A stretch of 64,000 bases of DNA. Source: Aphrophora alni. Taxonomy: Eukaryota; Arthropoda; Insecta; Hemiptera; Aphrophoridae. A program made the translations under genes and the position numbers. The notes below the pieces were generated by a model. That model did not search any database. It was given only the letters and a program-made list of their open reading frames with translations, and was not told the DNA's origin. Every line of letters starts with the position of its first letter. Positions within the stretch are counted from its first letter, which is position 1. Positions 11,080-23,440 of this stretch are shown here, piece by piece. The DNA lies in assembly GCA_963513935.1 (NCBI GenBank), contig OY740774.1, forward strand, positions 88,244,385-88,308,384, written 5' to 3'.

Positions 11080-12654
11080 CACGTTCACTGCTGATGCGAA
11101 AAACGATCTTTCCACAGGTGCTGATTTGTAAAATGAAAACCTCATTACATTTAGTAAATAACTACTATAATATAATTAAACAAAGCTAGAATATATAATT
11201 TTTAAACATATTTCACGGGGGGAAAAAATTGACGCACTTATGCTTCATTAGCATATATCATCCAGTTTTCTGTTATATGCGGGTGACGCATATACGCGTT
11301 CGTATGATTTAGAGAGGAAATAACTTTGAAAATGGTACTAAAACTACATTTACTTACATTTTCGTTAGAAGCATATCCAGTTTCATGACAACACTTTATA
11401 ATACACTAAATAGTAAATTGATATTTTAAACATTGTACACAAAACACTTCTATTTACAAAATGTACACTTTTTATGGTTTGTTGGTTATTACATATTATG
11501 GAATGCCTCAAAACATCTCCCAAGACACAATGCCAGTTTGTCTTCACATGCCTCACATTGATAAATTGTATCTTGCGTTTTCCATTGCGATAACATATGA
11601 TGCATCGTCTTCTTAGTGTTTTGTTATTTGTGCCAACAGAAGATTTAGTAGGAAGTAGTTCTGTTGATATATCCATGGGTAGTGCATTCTGTTCCTTCAA
11701 TGGTGTTAGAAGACAACGAATTATCATCAAATGGTAGTCAAATAGTGACATCTAAAGACCGACTGTATTTTGGTTGTACAAGAAAAAATAATTCTGAAGA
11801 GACATTTGTAATAAATGTATAATCAATTTTGTATACCAGCGATTTTTTTTCCTTTCACATGGATAGTAGCTAAGTAATTGATCTTGTCGATCAACACCTT
11901 TCATGAATTCGTTATATTTTATCACCGGCAAAGGCTTCTCTCTTTGTAAACTCCTCTTGTTTACAGCTACTGACATTTCATTTTCGTATTGACGACACAT
12001 ATAACACATACATCTTATCTCTCCATTTCCCAACCATTACTCCTTCACTGTACTGTGCAATGGATTCTCCTTTCTTGAGCTTTTTTCCTGTGACAGCTTT
12101 TGGATTTCCTTTTCTGTCCGTCCGGAGTGTGCCTGTTACATAAGTTTTTTTTGGTAAAAAGGCTCTTTGTCAGGTCAACTCTGTTATAAAAGTTGTCCAT
12201 GTATATTGAATTCCCTTTACCCAGTCTCTCTGCCAACAAATGTAATACAACTTTTTCAGTATGACCTTTACCTTTCGGCATCAGTAGATAAATCACTTTC
12301 ATTTTGTCTATAACTGTCCCTACTACTATAAGCTTCAGATTCTGAGTCAGATTGATTAAATCTATCTATTTCACTTATTGTTAAAAACGTACTATCACGA
12401 GAAGGTCCAGGTGCTGGATCAGCCATGTTTACTACTCGTACAAGAACAAATATTATTGGAAATTAAAAACGAAACCGGCAGGAAGGTAGCACACACTGTT
12501 TTTAGATATGCACGAAGTGAAAGAACACCATTGGTTAACTGAGAAGGTCAGGATTTAGCTGGAACCAGTTTACTGATAACAACGCACAAGTGCGTCATAA
12601 GCATATAGCTTTGGAAGCAAGTGACGCACATGCGCGTCATCCGCAGTGAACGTG
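11080..12654 (-). mobile_element. piggyBac-like element, complete ends, internally deleted
   Basis: TTAA target duplications sit at 11076-11079 and 12655-12658. Termini are inverted: CACGTTCACTGCTGATGCG on the left and the complement of CACGTTCACTGCGGATGACG on the right. Total 1575 bp. Subterminal sequence repeats the GTGACGCA motif (GTGACGCATATACGCG at about 11283; GTGACGCACATGCGCG at about 12621). It encodes one broken transposase on the minus strand. Confidence 0.92.
11410..12426 (-). pseudogene. piggyBac-like transposase, deleted and frameshifted
   Basis: The ATG at 12426-12424 starts MADPAPGPSRDSTFLTISEI and an acidic Ser/Asp/Glu-rich N-terminus, as usual in the family. At about 12275 the frame hits a stop, and an internal deletion joins it to the catalytic C-half in another frame: KGHTEKVVLHLLAERLGKGN, then YMDNFYN (the second catalytic Asp region). 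Later blocks are EFMKGVDRQDQLLSYY (the family's GVDxxDQ block) and KNRWYTKLIIHLL. The C-terminal zinc finger begins RRRCIICYRNGKRK; after one further frameshift the CEAC, LCLGRCF and FH residues are still legible. The first catalytic Asp region is gone. Not functional. Confidence 0.88.
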
Positions 12655-13100
12655 TTAATAATACGGTTTTTGTTTACGGTACTTGAAGTTGGATATTAAA
12701 AGTAAATTAGCTCATTGGATCCTAAGCATTGTGGTGATGTTAGAATCATTTGTTATTGAAGACTTGAGAAATGAATATCATATTTATAAGATCTACTAAT
12801 AGTACTGAAAAATGAGAGCTATAAATTTTTACCGTAATTAGTCCATAAATATGAAGAACTTATGTGTAGGACTGTAAATGTACATTTTTTACATACAAAT
12901 TAAGTAACTATAAAATCATAAATAAATTAACAAAACTAGAGAGTCCATTGTCAGTATAGTTTGTATGCATGTGGCAGCTGAGGATAATGACTTGGTCATT
13001 GAAACATCGGCTTGTATTTGTATTGCACAAAGTAGTTCTTGTGGAAAATTGTTTTTTCATTCAATTGATGATTAAAATTTCCACAAATGTAGCTACAGTT

Positions 13101-13242
13101 GAATCTGGTTGGTCTCTCTTGACCAACTCTTGTTCTCTTCTGATGCTGACACTATTAGATTATTCAAGGGCTATGGGTCTTTATTTATCTCATTTTTATG
13201 AGGTAATGATAACCGAGGAGTTTTTCACCTTTAAACAATGAG
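13101..13242 (-). repeat. family A repeat, minus-strand copy
   Basis: Contains GGTCTCTCTTGACCAACTC, TGACACTATTAGATTATTCA and ends CCTTTAAACAATGAG, the reverse complement of family A from its middle to its 5' end. Confidence 0.75.
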
Positions 13243-16200
13243 AACCTGGCCAGTATCAGGTACAGAAAAAATAAACCTGTAAGAACCACCTGAATCCATA
13301 TCTGTAAAACCTTCTTAAATAATGTTACACTAATTAATAGTAAAGTGTATCAGTTAAAAGTTCTATTGTTTAAGTAAAACTAGAGGAAAGAAGGGTGGAC
13401 ACATTGCTTACTTAAAAGAAAAGTCAATTTCAGTGCATTAGAAGTTTATCACAAGTAAATAATAAGATAAGATATGAACATTGCAAAGTACTTGTTACTT
13501 ATAATAGCTTTATGGTGCTTTCTTTGTTGTAGAATTCTATTATATAAATAAATATTAGTAATCATGAGTATTTTTGATTCACCTTCATACTGAACAAAAA
13601 CTATTGACAAATTTGATTTGTTGAAATCGTGAGAATAATAAGATCTAATTTTAATTTCCAAAATAATGTTTTATTTTGTAAATTGTCTTTTCACAAAATT
13701 GATTAATATTTAAAAAAAACTCCTCAGGGGAGAGCAGTACCAACCAGCAGAAAATGTGTAGAAGGAACAAATTTAAAAGTTATTTATTTACAAATAATAA
13801 TATTTTATAATTCAATTATTGAAATAAAATACTGCATATTGAAAAATTTACAAACTTTGACAAAATAGATTTTGCTGGATTATTTACTGGTATTTTTCTG
13901 TTGATTCCTCAGCAATATTCGTATCATATGAAGTTATTTTCCTTCCTTATAGGACTGTTTTTCATAGAAATCAGCAGATTTTCAAATGCAGTTATGTACA
14001 GCTTGATGATGAAAGTTTAAAGATCTTTAATAACTTTGTATTTGTAGGACAGGAAGTCTTTCTCAGTATACCTCGAGAAATGTTTCTTTACCACCTATAT
14101 TTCTGAAAATTTCTAAGATGAACTTGTTATTAATTTATCTGCATTCCTCCTTTGAAACATGTCTCGGCAGTATCCTCCTCTATTAGTAGTTTATTAAGTG
14201 GCTGTATATGTGGGAACCCAGATCGTGACCAATTCTTCACACCCCAGTGTCTAGAGACCACATGTAGGTCAATGTTCTAACTGTAGTGGTTTAATTACAT
14301 TCTTCCTCGATAAATCATCACAGTTCTCTTCATTCCGAGAGACAGGATTTTTGTTTGTTTTTTATTTAACACCTACTTTATCCCTCTTGGACTATTGTAG
14401 ACACGGCAGTAGTGAATCAGAAAAACAAAGCCTTCAATAGAGCTTGAACATGACCTTTGACAAGTCAACTGCAGTAAGAGAAGTACATGCTTTAAACCTA
14501 CTGAACTACAGCACTCCTTTAACAGGCAGGAACATGACAGTCATTAAATGATGGTCATAACTCTAAAACCAGCAGCCCAAAAAAGTGGTTTCATTTTGAC
14601 TTTAGCCAAGTGCCAAAGGCTTAATTGTCATAAGTTTAAGTAACTAGCCCAAAATATTTGTTTGTGTGGATGATTTAACTGTGATTATACACGATAACTA
14701 CACAATAGTTTAAGTTACCGCTATCAAATTTGAATAGCAGGTATAAGAAGATGACAACAGGTCAACTTCAGTTATAAAAAATTTATATTTTGATTCTAAA
14801 AAGAATTGGAAAACCAGAAATTGGAAATTTTTACGGAACAATATTTTAAATAAAATCTTTAATGCCTTAAATAAAAAGAACCCTATCTCAATCACTATTC
14901 CGATGAAAGTACTTTCAAATATGCAATTCAATTTCCACTATACATGAAACGGAATATTACCTGAACGGTTTTTCATCTTTTTCTTTCAAAAAAATGAAGT
15001 GAATATAATAGAGATTAAGTTAAATTTTCAAAATGTTTTCATTGTCAAACTAAAGCATTTGTTTTCTACTAATGAATGTATACAGGATTCGTTTCTAGAT
15101 GTGACTGTAAACCATATTCAAAATATTAAGGTCCTTTATCATTGACCATTGTAGCAAGATGTAGTAACTTATCTTGGAGATTAGCCGCTTGCTCATTTCT
15201 GAGCTAATGTTCAGTTCGATACAGAGAGATGAATTCTATTTAAACAGATATTATTAGATATTTTTGTCTATGTTTACCCACCTATGGATTGCATTGAATT
15301 AAAAGCTTTCTATGTTTGTTAATAATTTAATCTAATGATGCTTTTAGTCCTTAACAGAAAAGATACAATTTTCAAATTCAAATATTTCTTTTTATTAGAT
15401 TTAATATCAAATTTTACATATAAGGACCATCAGAATGTGTCCAACCTAACTTATAAACTATTATATTAGCAAATTGCATGTCTATTTTGTTAATAATCAA
15501 TTTAAGAGAGTATACTAGAACTAGTCGTTAATAAGCATATATATATATATATGTGTATGTATGTTGAAAAAATGTATGATATTCAACAAAGTTAGGATAG
15601 GTTAAGTTATATAGATAAGCAGGGCAAGATTTATTATTATGCTATGCTGAGGCCTAATATTCTTTAGTGTCCAACCCTTAAAGTAAACTCCTGGTTGGTT
15701 TATTGGCTAGAACTATCATGTAAAAGGTTCCAGGTTCATTTATAGTGAAGAGACATCAAAGTTTCAATATTGACTCAGCATCTTGCCGATAAGTAAGGGA
15801 CTACACCGACCATTAGTAATGGCCATGCAAACTAGAATTATAGTAAAAGGAATTCCATGTAATAATCTTAGACATAGATATCAAATATTAATGTCTCAAT
15901 GTTTCCTTTGTACTCAATTCGTGCAGATATGGAATCAATTAAGCATAAATTCCTGTAAGTTTATATCCATTCTAAAAACGCTCTAAAAAAGACAAATGAA
16001 TCTATGGACATTACAGGTCATGAATACGTTAATTATCATTCAAAAATCCAAATTTTATTCTTACAAGATTTTCAGGAGATGGGCCTAAAAGAAATATAAT
16101 AATTAATTATTGTTAAATAGACCAAACGTAACCTAACCTTTTAGTTAAGCTCTTTTAGTAAATAATATGTTTTTTCAATGCTTCACTAGAATAGAATTAA

Positions 16201-18411
16201 TTAATATGTGAAAACCCTTGTATAAAAGGACAAAATAATTTTACCAGCCAGAGATTATCAAAATATTTGCATCTTCCATCTGTTAAAAAACTATTAGAGA
16301 TGGTAGGAGTGTCAAGTAGGCTATACTAATTTATTCTAAAGTCTGCCCTATGTTAATGACATACTATTAAATTATGTAGGCCTATCCCTTTCAGAGCAAA
16401 AGTAAAATCAATCTTACCTAATAATTTGGAATATTGGGAGAAACTAGATAATAACTACCTAAAAATCTTACCAAAGGTGGGTGGCTTTAAATTTTTCTGA
16501 AATTACGAAACTAGCAAGCCTCTATTTAGTATAAAATCATTCATTTTAATTTCCACAGCTTTATTTTAAACAGGGTTTGAAAACAAAAATAATTCTAATT
16601 ATATAAGATCACAATGTATTGTGGTTTACTACCTCTGACTAAGCACTAACGTATTGCGTTTTTATAGGTTATGTCATGAAACTGTCATAAGACTCATAGT
16701 TTCAGGTCATTTAATTATATTTTAATTAAAATAATCCAAATATAAGACAATTAACAATATACCATTTGTTTTTAACGATTTAATACCACTACATTACAAC
16801 GATAACAATATGGTTACAATCATTGTATTTTCATTTTTATCATATGTTTTTAAGTAAACATAAAACATGTGTTTAAATCTTGTGCAGCCAACGGAGGAGG
16901 TTGTTTATCGTTTCGTTTCTGGTTGAACTCTAAATAAATAATGTTCTATTTACAAATAAATCTATTGCAAGTGATAGTGGTGTGTGTGTGTTTTTTTTCA
17001 AAATACGTGTTAGCGATAACATTGTACTGAACAGTTTTTAAAATTCGTGTACATCCTTCTTGTGGTTACCTAAAGGCGGGAATTTGAGGTTAGTTTCAAT
17101 TAAAATGTTGCCTTATAAATTAAAAGTTATATATAGTAACAAAATTAACATGTATAAGTAGTAATAAATATTTAAGGAAACCTAATTGCTTGCACAAAAG
17201 CCATTTCGTTTTGATTTGTTTTATACTGTATTGGTTTTGTTTACCTGTACGCCGGTATGGTTCACAGGTTTTCTTGTAGGCCTATTGTGTTACGTTACTT
17301 AGATTTAAACAGGATTTTGAATAACATTTGTACAATATTGTTGACAAAACAACAAATATTGTTTTTATCTGACATATAGGTAAGGAATGTAGCCATAGAC
17401 ATATTTCAGAGACGATTCAAGTTTAAAACCATTTTCAACTCGACCTACACCTAAGCAATCCACAGGTACATATAAACATGGCCGTTGATAACGATTTAAA
17501 TAATTGCTGATATAAAAAAACGTAAAGATATTATTTGATTTGTTTATTTCAATATTTTGGGGATGCTGACATAAGACTAAAACTCAGATTTGTAAATTTC
17601 TCAAAAACGGGTCTATCGATTTTAATCAGGTTTTTTTTGTTATAAGTTAATTTATAGTGAACATCTCTCTTCTAAGACATCTTTTCTCTTTGAAAGGCTT
17701 GGCCAATTGTTTTTTTCAAGATGAGTACCTCAAGATGGTTAATTTTGCACACTTGAAAGTCACTCGAGTAAAATATAATTGAGTTTTTCACGAAAATAGA
17801 AGTTTGAAAGTCTCCTAAGCCTAAAAATGTAATTTTTGGAAAGTTGTTTGTCGTCAATGGTCAGTGCAGTGCAGTGCTCTAAAACACAATCGAATACCAA
17901 ATTTAGTATTTTGCTCATAGTTTCATGCTTTTTTGTTTGTTTTTGTATTTATTATTTTCGTTAGCTAAAAATTTTGAAGTAATTAACTAAGGATCTAAAC
18001 AAGACGTATAATCTAAGGAAATAAATAGTCAATGGAACTGAAAAAATAAATTAATGAAAACTCAATTTTCGTCTACAAATGTTCAAATGACCTCAAGTGG
18101 TGACATTTACAAAAAAAAAAAAATAATAAATAAAAAAAATAATAATAAAATATAAAATCTTAGTGTGGATAATTGTGTTTTCTCTTTGGAGTTTCCACAA
18201 TTGTTGCTTAAAATTTTGACGTGCTAAAAATCATTTTTCAAGGAAAACCCCTCGTATCTGGGAAAATAAGAGTTTTGACGACATTTTCATTGTAAAAAAA
18301 AAAATGTTAAATTTCTTTTCAATTTTTCCAGATTATTAGAAAACGTTTTCACTGTAGTTTCACCCTTTAAATTTTCGCCAGTTTAAAGGTTTTCCCGAAC
18401 AATTTTGAAAA
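13243..18411. other. about 5 kb of AT-rich DNA with no gene recognised
   Basis: Only chance frames below 75 codons. There is a short (TA)n at 15538-15552, a poly-A/AAT-rich stretch at about 18110-18150, and scattered AACCTAACC or TTAGG-type pentamers (for example near 16127). No splice-bounded exon could be supported. Confidence 0.45.
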
Positions 18412-18869
18412 TATATAAATTTTTGGTACTTACGTATTAACGCCACCGCAGCAGAAGTTGCGCTAATGCGCATGCGCCAATAAAGAGCAATAATAATTAT
18501 TATTGAAGTTAATAATTTGCTTACTTTGTGATATAATATATAATTATTATATATCAAGGTAGCTATATATTCACACACACACACACACACACACACCTAA
18601 AAACTATCAAATCTAACGTATTTATAGGTTAACTACTTGTTGGACATAATGACAAATGTTTACTTTTACAGTTCATGTTTATCCGTGATCTAATTTCAAA
18701 TTATTAACTTCAATAAACTTACGAAAGGTTTGGCCAGGTGGTTATATATATATATCACAAAGTAAGCAAATTATTAACTTCAATAATAATTATTGCTCTT
18801 GGCGCATGCGCATTAGCGCAACTTCTGCTGCGGTGGCGTTAATACGTAAGTACCAAATTTTTTTTATAT
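18412..18869. repeat. long inverted repeat (arms about 120 bp) with microsatellite core
   Basis: Left arm at about 18412-18538 and right arm at about 18751-18869 are near-perfect complements. Both contain GCGCATGCGC, CACCGCAGCAGAAGTTGCGC and TTACTTTGTGATATA or their complements. The loop holds (CA)13 at 18572-18597 and ACGAAAGGTTTGGCCAGGTG followed by (TA)n, a sequence that recurs in the hairpin at 20249-20320. No ORF. A foldback transposon derivative is likely. Confidence 0.85.
18572..18597. repeat. (CA)13 microsatellite
   Basis: Perfect dinucleotide run in the loop of the long inverted repeat. Confidence 0.95.
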
Positions 18870-19134
18870 GTCATAGGTAGGAAATGTAGTATTGTATTAA
18901 TTTTATATTTTCCTACATTTATTCAGATTTTGTTGACAACTTACTGATTTCTCTTTTTGGATGTTTTCAAATGATTAATCTCTGAAAATATGCGATTTCT
19001 AGTAAAAATATCTTTTTAAAAAAACAATTACCTGATCATTGTTTTACTCTGTGGTTTGTAAACAATATTGTTGTTTATAACATTTTAAGCTTCGTAAATT
19101 AAGCAGGGGGGGGTGTTGTTTTTGTTTTTCGCTG

Positions 19135-19350
19135 TCTTATAGAAAAGAGCATACAATAAAGACCAATATCCTATAATATAAAGAATACTCTAATAGCGTC
19201 AGGGTCGGCAAAGAACAAGAGTTGGTCGAGAGGAACCTGATAGGAAAGATGAAAGAGAGGGATCAAACCCAAGAATGCATGAAAAAAAGTGTACAGACAG
19301 CTGAGTCTACGGGATTGCCAAGCCCGTACTCACTAAAGTGAGCCCCTGAG
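19135..19350 (+). repeat. family A interspersed repeat, best 3' copy
   Basis: Anonymous, non-coding repeat seen about 11 times in the window on both strands. Pieced together, the family starts GTTGTTTAAAGGCGAAAA, TTTCGGTCATCATCGCCTTA; then ATAAAGACCTCTAG; then CTAATAGCGTCAGA; AAGAACAAGAGTTGGTCGAG; GAGACCTGATAGGAAAGATG; AAAGAGAGGGATCTAACCCA; and ends near CCTCGGGATTGCCAAGCCCG plus CTCACTAAAGTGAGCCCC. This copy runs from the ATAAAGACC block to the CTCACTAAAGTGAG palindrome. I see no Pol III A/B boxes, poly-A tail or terminal inverted repeats, so its class is open. Confidence 0.8.
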
Positions 19351-19978
19351 GGTAAAAAAGATGCACTCGGATAGATTTTGATTTCATTCCCTCTTGAAGA
19401 TTTCTATTTCCTACTATGACTGGACTAGTAGGCTACAACTATAGACAACAAACAATATTATTGCCTGTATTACGTTATCGTACAAAGATTCTATTCAATA
19501 CCGATAGATGACGTTTGTATACATATTAAAGAGCAATAGAGTTGAATTCTTAGTATTCAGAGACCGATTTTACAAGCATCATCACACAACTGTACAATAG
19601 TATACTTTGTTGTTCGTGCTGGCAGTAACTGTTTTGAGTAACCGCCAATTTTAAATTGGAAATCAAATGAAATTAAACGATGCAAAAATATTGCAGAAAA
19701 TTTCTCACATACCCAAGTCACAATCTAAATACTAACCAATCAAATCTTTGCTCCAAAACTGCCGATTCCGTAGTGGTCAGTAAAAAAGTTAAAATGAACA
19801 ATGGGTATATATATATATTTTATACAAATCTAATGGTGGGTAATTATATAGCAGAGCTGCCTCACTTCAAAATCAATTTTGATGGGTTTTATTCGTCAAA
19901 TAAATGTTGGAAAAATATTTTATTATCGAAAAAGAGTGTCGGAAAGATGATTACATAATATAATTACACAAGAAAATC

Positions 19979-20240
19979 TTAATCAGAGTCAAATTCTGCT
20001 GCAAATTCAGTAAAAGGGGAATTTATTGAATTTAAATGTATTTCACTCGTAATTCGCCATAAATGATGAAAACGAGTATTATACTCATTGTACTTTCTTT
20101 TAAACATAAATTCGGCTATATGGCCATGGAAATGTTGTTTTGAATTTCCATATCGCGGCACATTTCCTCGCACTTCCCTCCATTGACGTTCAATTGTCTG
20201 CGTATGTGCTTCAGTGTACGCATATGTAGGGCTGTATTAT
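19979..20240 (-). pseudogene. Merlin / ISXO2-like transposase C-terminal fragment
   Basis: The minus-strand frame reads YTEAHTQTIERQWREVRGNV then PRYGNSKQHFHGHIAEFMFK, RKYN, and ends FAAEFDSD with a stop at the 19979 edge. T-x-x-IE-R-x-W-R-x-x-R-x-x-PRYG and H-x-AEF-x-FKRKY are hallmarks of the ISXO2-like (IS1595/Merlin) transposase C-terminus; the Glu in TIER is the expected last catalytic residue. A stop at about 20240 and lack of the two upstream Asp blocks make it a fragment. Confidence 0.75.
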
Positions 20241-20248
20241 TATATGTC

Positions 20249-20320
20249 ACGAAAGGTTTGGCCAGGTTGCTATATATATATATATATATATATATATAAC
20301 CACCTGGCCAAACCTTCCGT
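20249..20320. repeat. hairpin with (TA)n loop
   Basis: ACGAAAGGTTTGGCCAGG and its near-complement CCTGGCCAAACCTTCCGT flank a (TA)14 run at 20271-20298. The right arm plus its flank, read in reverse, extends the match to the 18.7-kb copy back through CTTCAATAAAC. Confidence 0.85.
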
Positions 20321-20763
20321 ACGTTTATTGAAGTGAATGTCATGAGTATGAAAGATAACACAGAGTTAATTTTTTCACGAAAAAACTACTTGTGTAATTG
20401 TATTATTGTATTATGTAATCATCTTTCCGACACTTTTTTTCGATAGTAAAATATTTTTCCAACATTTATTTGACGAATAAAACCTTTAAAAATTGATTTT
20501 GAAGTGAGGCTACTCTGCTATATAATTACCTAATGGTGTCTGTCTGTGTGTTGTTCAATCACGTAAAAACTACTGGACCCATTGAGTTAAAATTGTACAT
20601 GGACATTCTTAGGGTCCCTGGTTAACACATAAGCATATTTTTATTTAGATATACCATCAGGGCACCGCCTCCATTGGCCTTGAAAACTCCCTTAACACTC
20701 AATACAAAATATACGTCAACTCCGTACGAAGGACGGATACTCTGCTAATATATATATATTATA

Positions 20764-22132
20764 CAGGGTGTCCCAGAAGGAAACCAACATTCTTCACAGG
20801 TCTATTTCTTGGACCAAAATAGTGGATAAAAAGTTCATATAAACACAGATCCAGAACCCTTCATTTCTAGAGATCCGCCATTTTGTATTTTTTTTTTAAA
20901 CATTGTAACTTTAAAAGTCGATAACATGAGTATAATTTGGCATACGCATTTAGTATGTAACTTTTTACAAGTATAACTTACAAAAAACAAACTTTATCGT
21001 ATAAATTTTCTTAATGGCGGCCGATTATATTTTGTGTAAAGTTAATGGTTGTAGAAATAACGGCCGCCATTTTGATAAATTTTAAAATATGCTTTTGATT
21101 CTTGGTAAAACGTGTATACCAAATTTTGACTCAAAGTATTATTAAAATGTTTTTTATTTACAGAGGGGGACAAATTATTAGACTAAAGTGCATTTTTCTA
21201 AAAAAAATTAAGCATTAATAATGCAATATACATAAAAAAAACCAAAAAATAATAATTGAAAAAAAAAAATTTTAATCCCTAAAAATAGGCACTTTTTATA
21301 AGACAACAAACCTTTGGGTTACCTTAGACAAAAGTACATATCAAACCCTACATTTTGAGATGATATTTTTTTTTACCATACTTTTACCAAAAATGGCGGG
21401 CACTTCAATTTTTGCCGAAAAATGCCGATTGCGAGTGGAAAAATAATTTTTTGAAAAAAAATTTTATATCATGAGTTACTGACATAAAAATACATGTTTT
21501 CCCAAATTTTGAAAAAATATCAACCATTTTTCCTTTAAATATCGCTAATTAAGTTTAAAAAAGTGCGAGAAATAGTTTTTTTGGGGTTAGGATGAATTTT
21601 TTAAGTAATCTTACCTTATGGATCGATAGTCTATTTCATCATGGTCATTTTCCATTTTTTTAAATTTTTCCACGACCCCTGGTGCCGGAGATATTAAATT
21701 AATAGTGAAGCAATGCACTCAAAAAAGGTCAACAATGGGTTTTTTGCCACGTTTCTCGCGAAGCCATGCACAAAAAACTCACAAAATTAGTTACCGTCTC
21801 ATCTTTATGCATAAAATCGAAAAAAAAAGAAAAAAAAGTGCACTTAATTGATACAACACTTAAAATTATAATTTCACTGTACTATAAATAGCAACTAAAC
21901 GGTTAAAGAAATCGAAAAATACCCAATAATAAAAGTCTTAAAATAATCTGTTTTATCCAGAATTTCCATAAAAATAAAAGTTTCTATAAGAAAATTTAGA
22001 GCTGACCTCTATTTGTTAATACCTCTAATTTTAATTCAAACAATCCTGTGGGCATTCCTTACCTTTTAAAGTTTGTTGTAACTTTTGTACTTATCGAATA
22101 AAACTGCGGTCACAACTATTTCAGTCACTCTG
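20764..22132. mobile_element. MITE-like element, apparently chimeric
   Basis: Left end CAGGGTGTCCCAGAAGG preceded by TATA; right end GACTGAAATAGTTGTGACCG (complement) closing with CAGAGTG. The right 190 bp (from about 21940) matches the right end of the 926-bp element at 34903-35828, including GAAAATTTAGAGCTGA, AATACCTCTA, TATCGAATAAAAC and CGGTCACA. The left end instead resembles the element at 47257. The interior is AT-rich with GGCGGCC/GGCCGCC islands near 21015 and 21062 and no ORF. Confidence 0.55.
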
Positions 22133-23440
22133 TGTTTAGAGTTTACGTTTTCTTCACTTTTACCATAAACTTGCCCTAAGCATATCTCGTATTTGATTAA
22201 GTTATTAATAACGGCGATTAAGATTCTGAACTTCCAATTGGTACATTGGTTTGGTTCATTAATCTTCACATTTCACTGAAATTCGAACAGTAGAGTCGAT
22301 TTTAAGAAATAAGTATTTTTATAACAGCCCCAAGGCAGAGATTTTTTTTACCAATAACTTATACCGCAACATTTTTGGAGAAACTTAAGCCTACACTTTG
22401 TTTGATGAAAATTTGATAAAATCGTTTGACCGATTTTGAGAAAACAATTCTAATTTTGTTGTTTTTAATTTTTATACAATTAAGTTTGTATTTTTTTTTT
22501 ATAAAACAGCTACCCCTAATTTTAATGAAAAAAAAGTTCACACTTTTGGGCTTTAAAGCAGCATTCCACATAACACAGACATCATTTCATAAACTATTTT
22601 TAACAGTTTTAACCGCATAAACCCCGACACCTGTTTCTTGACCCATAACATACTTTCTCTATACTACAAATACGTTTGAAAGTATAAAAATTGTATAGAT
22701 TCATCGTTAGGGCTAGTTGGAAAAAAATGTATTCATAAGTTTCATAGTGATTGGTCGACACGTTTTTCAGTAATTGCGTAAAAACCACCAAAGGGTAGAG
22801 TTTAAATCTCGCTTCGTCCGGCCAACTAAACCTAGAGGTGATTATTTAACTTTAAAATATTGTAACTTAATTAAATATTCCACAATTAATTGTGTAGCCT
22901 ACACGCCACCCACTATACATCTAGAGTAGCGTGTTGTCTGCTAACCTTGACCGCCATTGTGATTTTATTTCCAAATTAGTTGCGGACGGTGATTTTCGTG
23001 GACGTGGTACGATGATTTCAGTCAATTACCTACAAATTTTGACCAAAATTTAATTAAAATTGTTGGAACCGATTTGGATTTATAACAACTTGCATTGAAT
23101 GTAGATGGTTGAATATCGTTTTTTGCGTGATCAATACATTGTGACTAGAAATTTTCAAATAATCTTTGCCATTGTGTAGTCTATACTGTATAATATGATT
23201 AGTATGGTCACAAGGCTTCCATAAAAATTCGTTCAAATGTTTGTAAATTGTGATTCTAAAGTGCTCTACAGTAAAATGTTTGCAAGTAGAAAAAAATAAA
23301 AAAAGTGTTTTTTGAAAGCGTTTTGTTTTGATCTAAAGTAATTGATTGTGTATTTTTTTTCTTAAAATTTGCAATTTATAACTCCATAAACGAAAATTAA
23401 GATTAAATTTAGAATTTATAAAGTACTTTTATGTAACCTT
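22133..23440. other. non-coding; scattered repeat motifs only
   Basis: Near 22397-22445 lies a degenerate copy of the AAATCGGT..GCCGATTTTGAGAAA motif seen elsewhere. At 22635-22680 a TTGACCC..ACATA..TTTCTCTATACT block resembles 61008-61035. No exon supported. Confidence 0.4.

Larger units (their letters stand above)
19839..20530. repeat. inverted repeat of about 140 bp flanking a Merlin-like fragment and a (TA)n hairpin
   Basis: Arms at 19839-19972 and 20389-20530 are complements (shared: GGTAATTATATAGCAGAG at the outer end, CTTGTGTAATT at the inner end, with GATTACATAATATAATTACA versus small indels). The interior starts immediately with transposase-like sequence at 19979. The arms could be the element's own long termini or a later foldback. 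Confidence 0.8.

Noticed and set aside
20531..20748. Helitron 5' end (TCTGCTATATAATTACC...AAAACTACTGGACCC)
   Set aside because: Looks like the start of some insect Helitrons, but it begins inside an inverted-repeat arm and no matching 3' hairpin with CTRR was found nearby.
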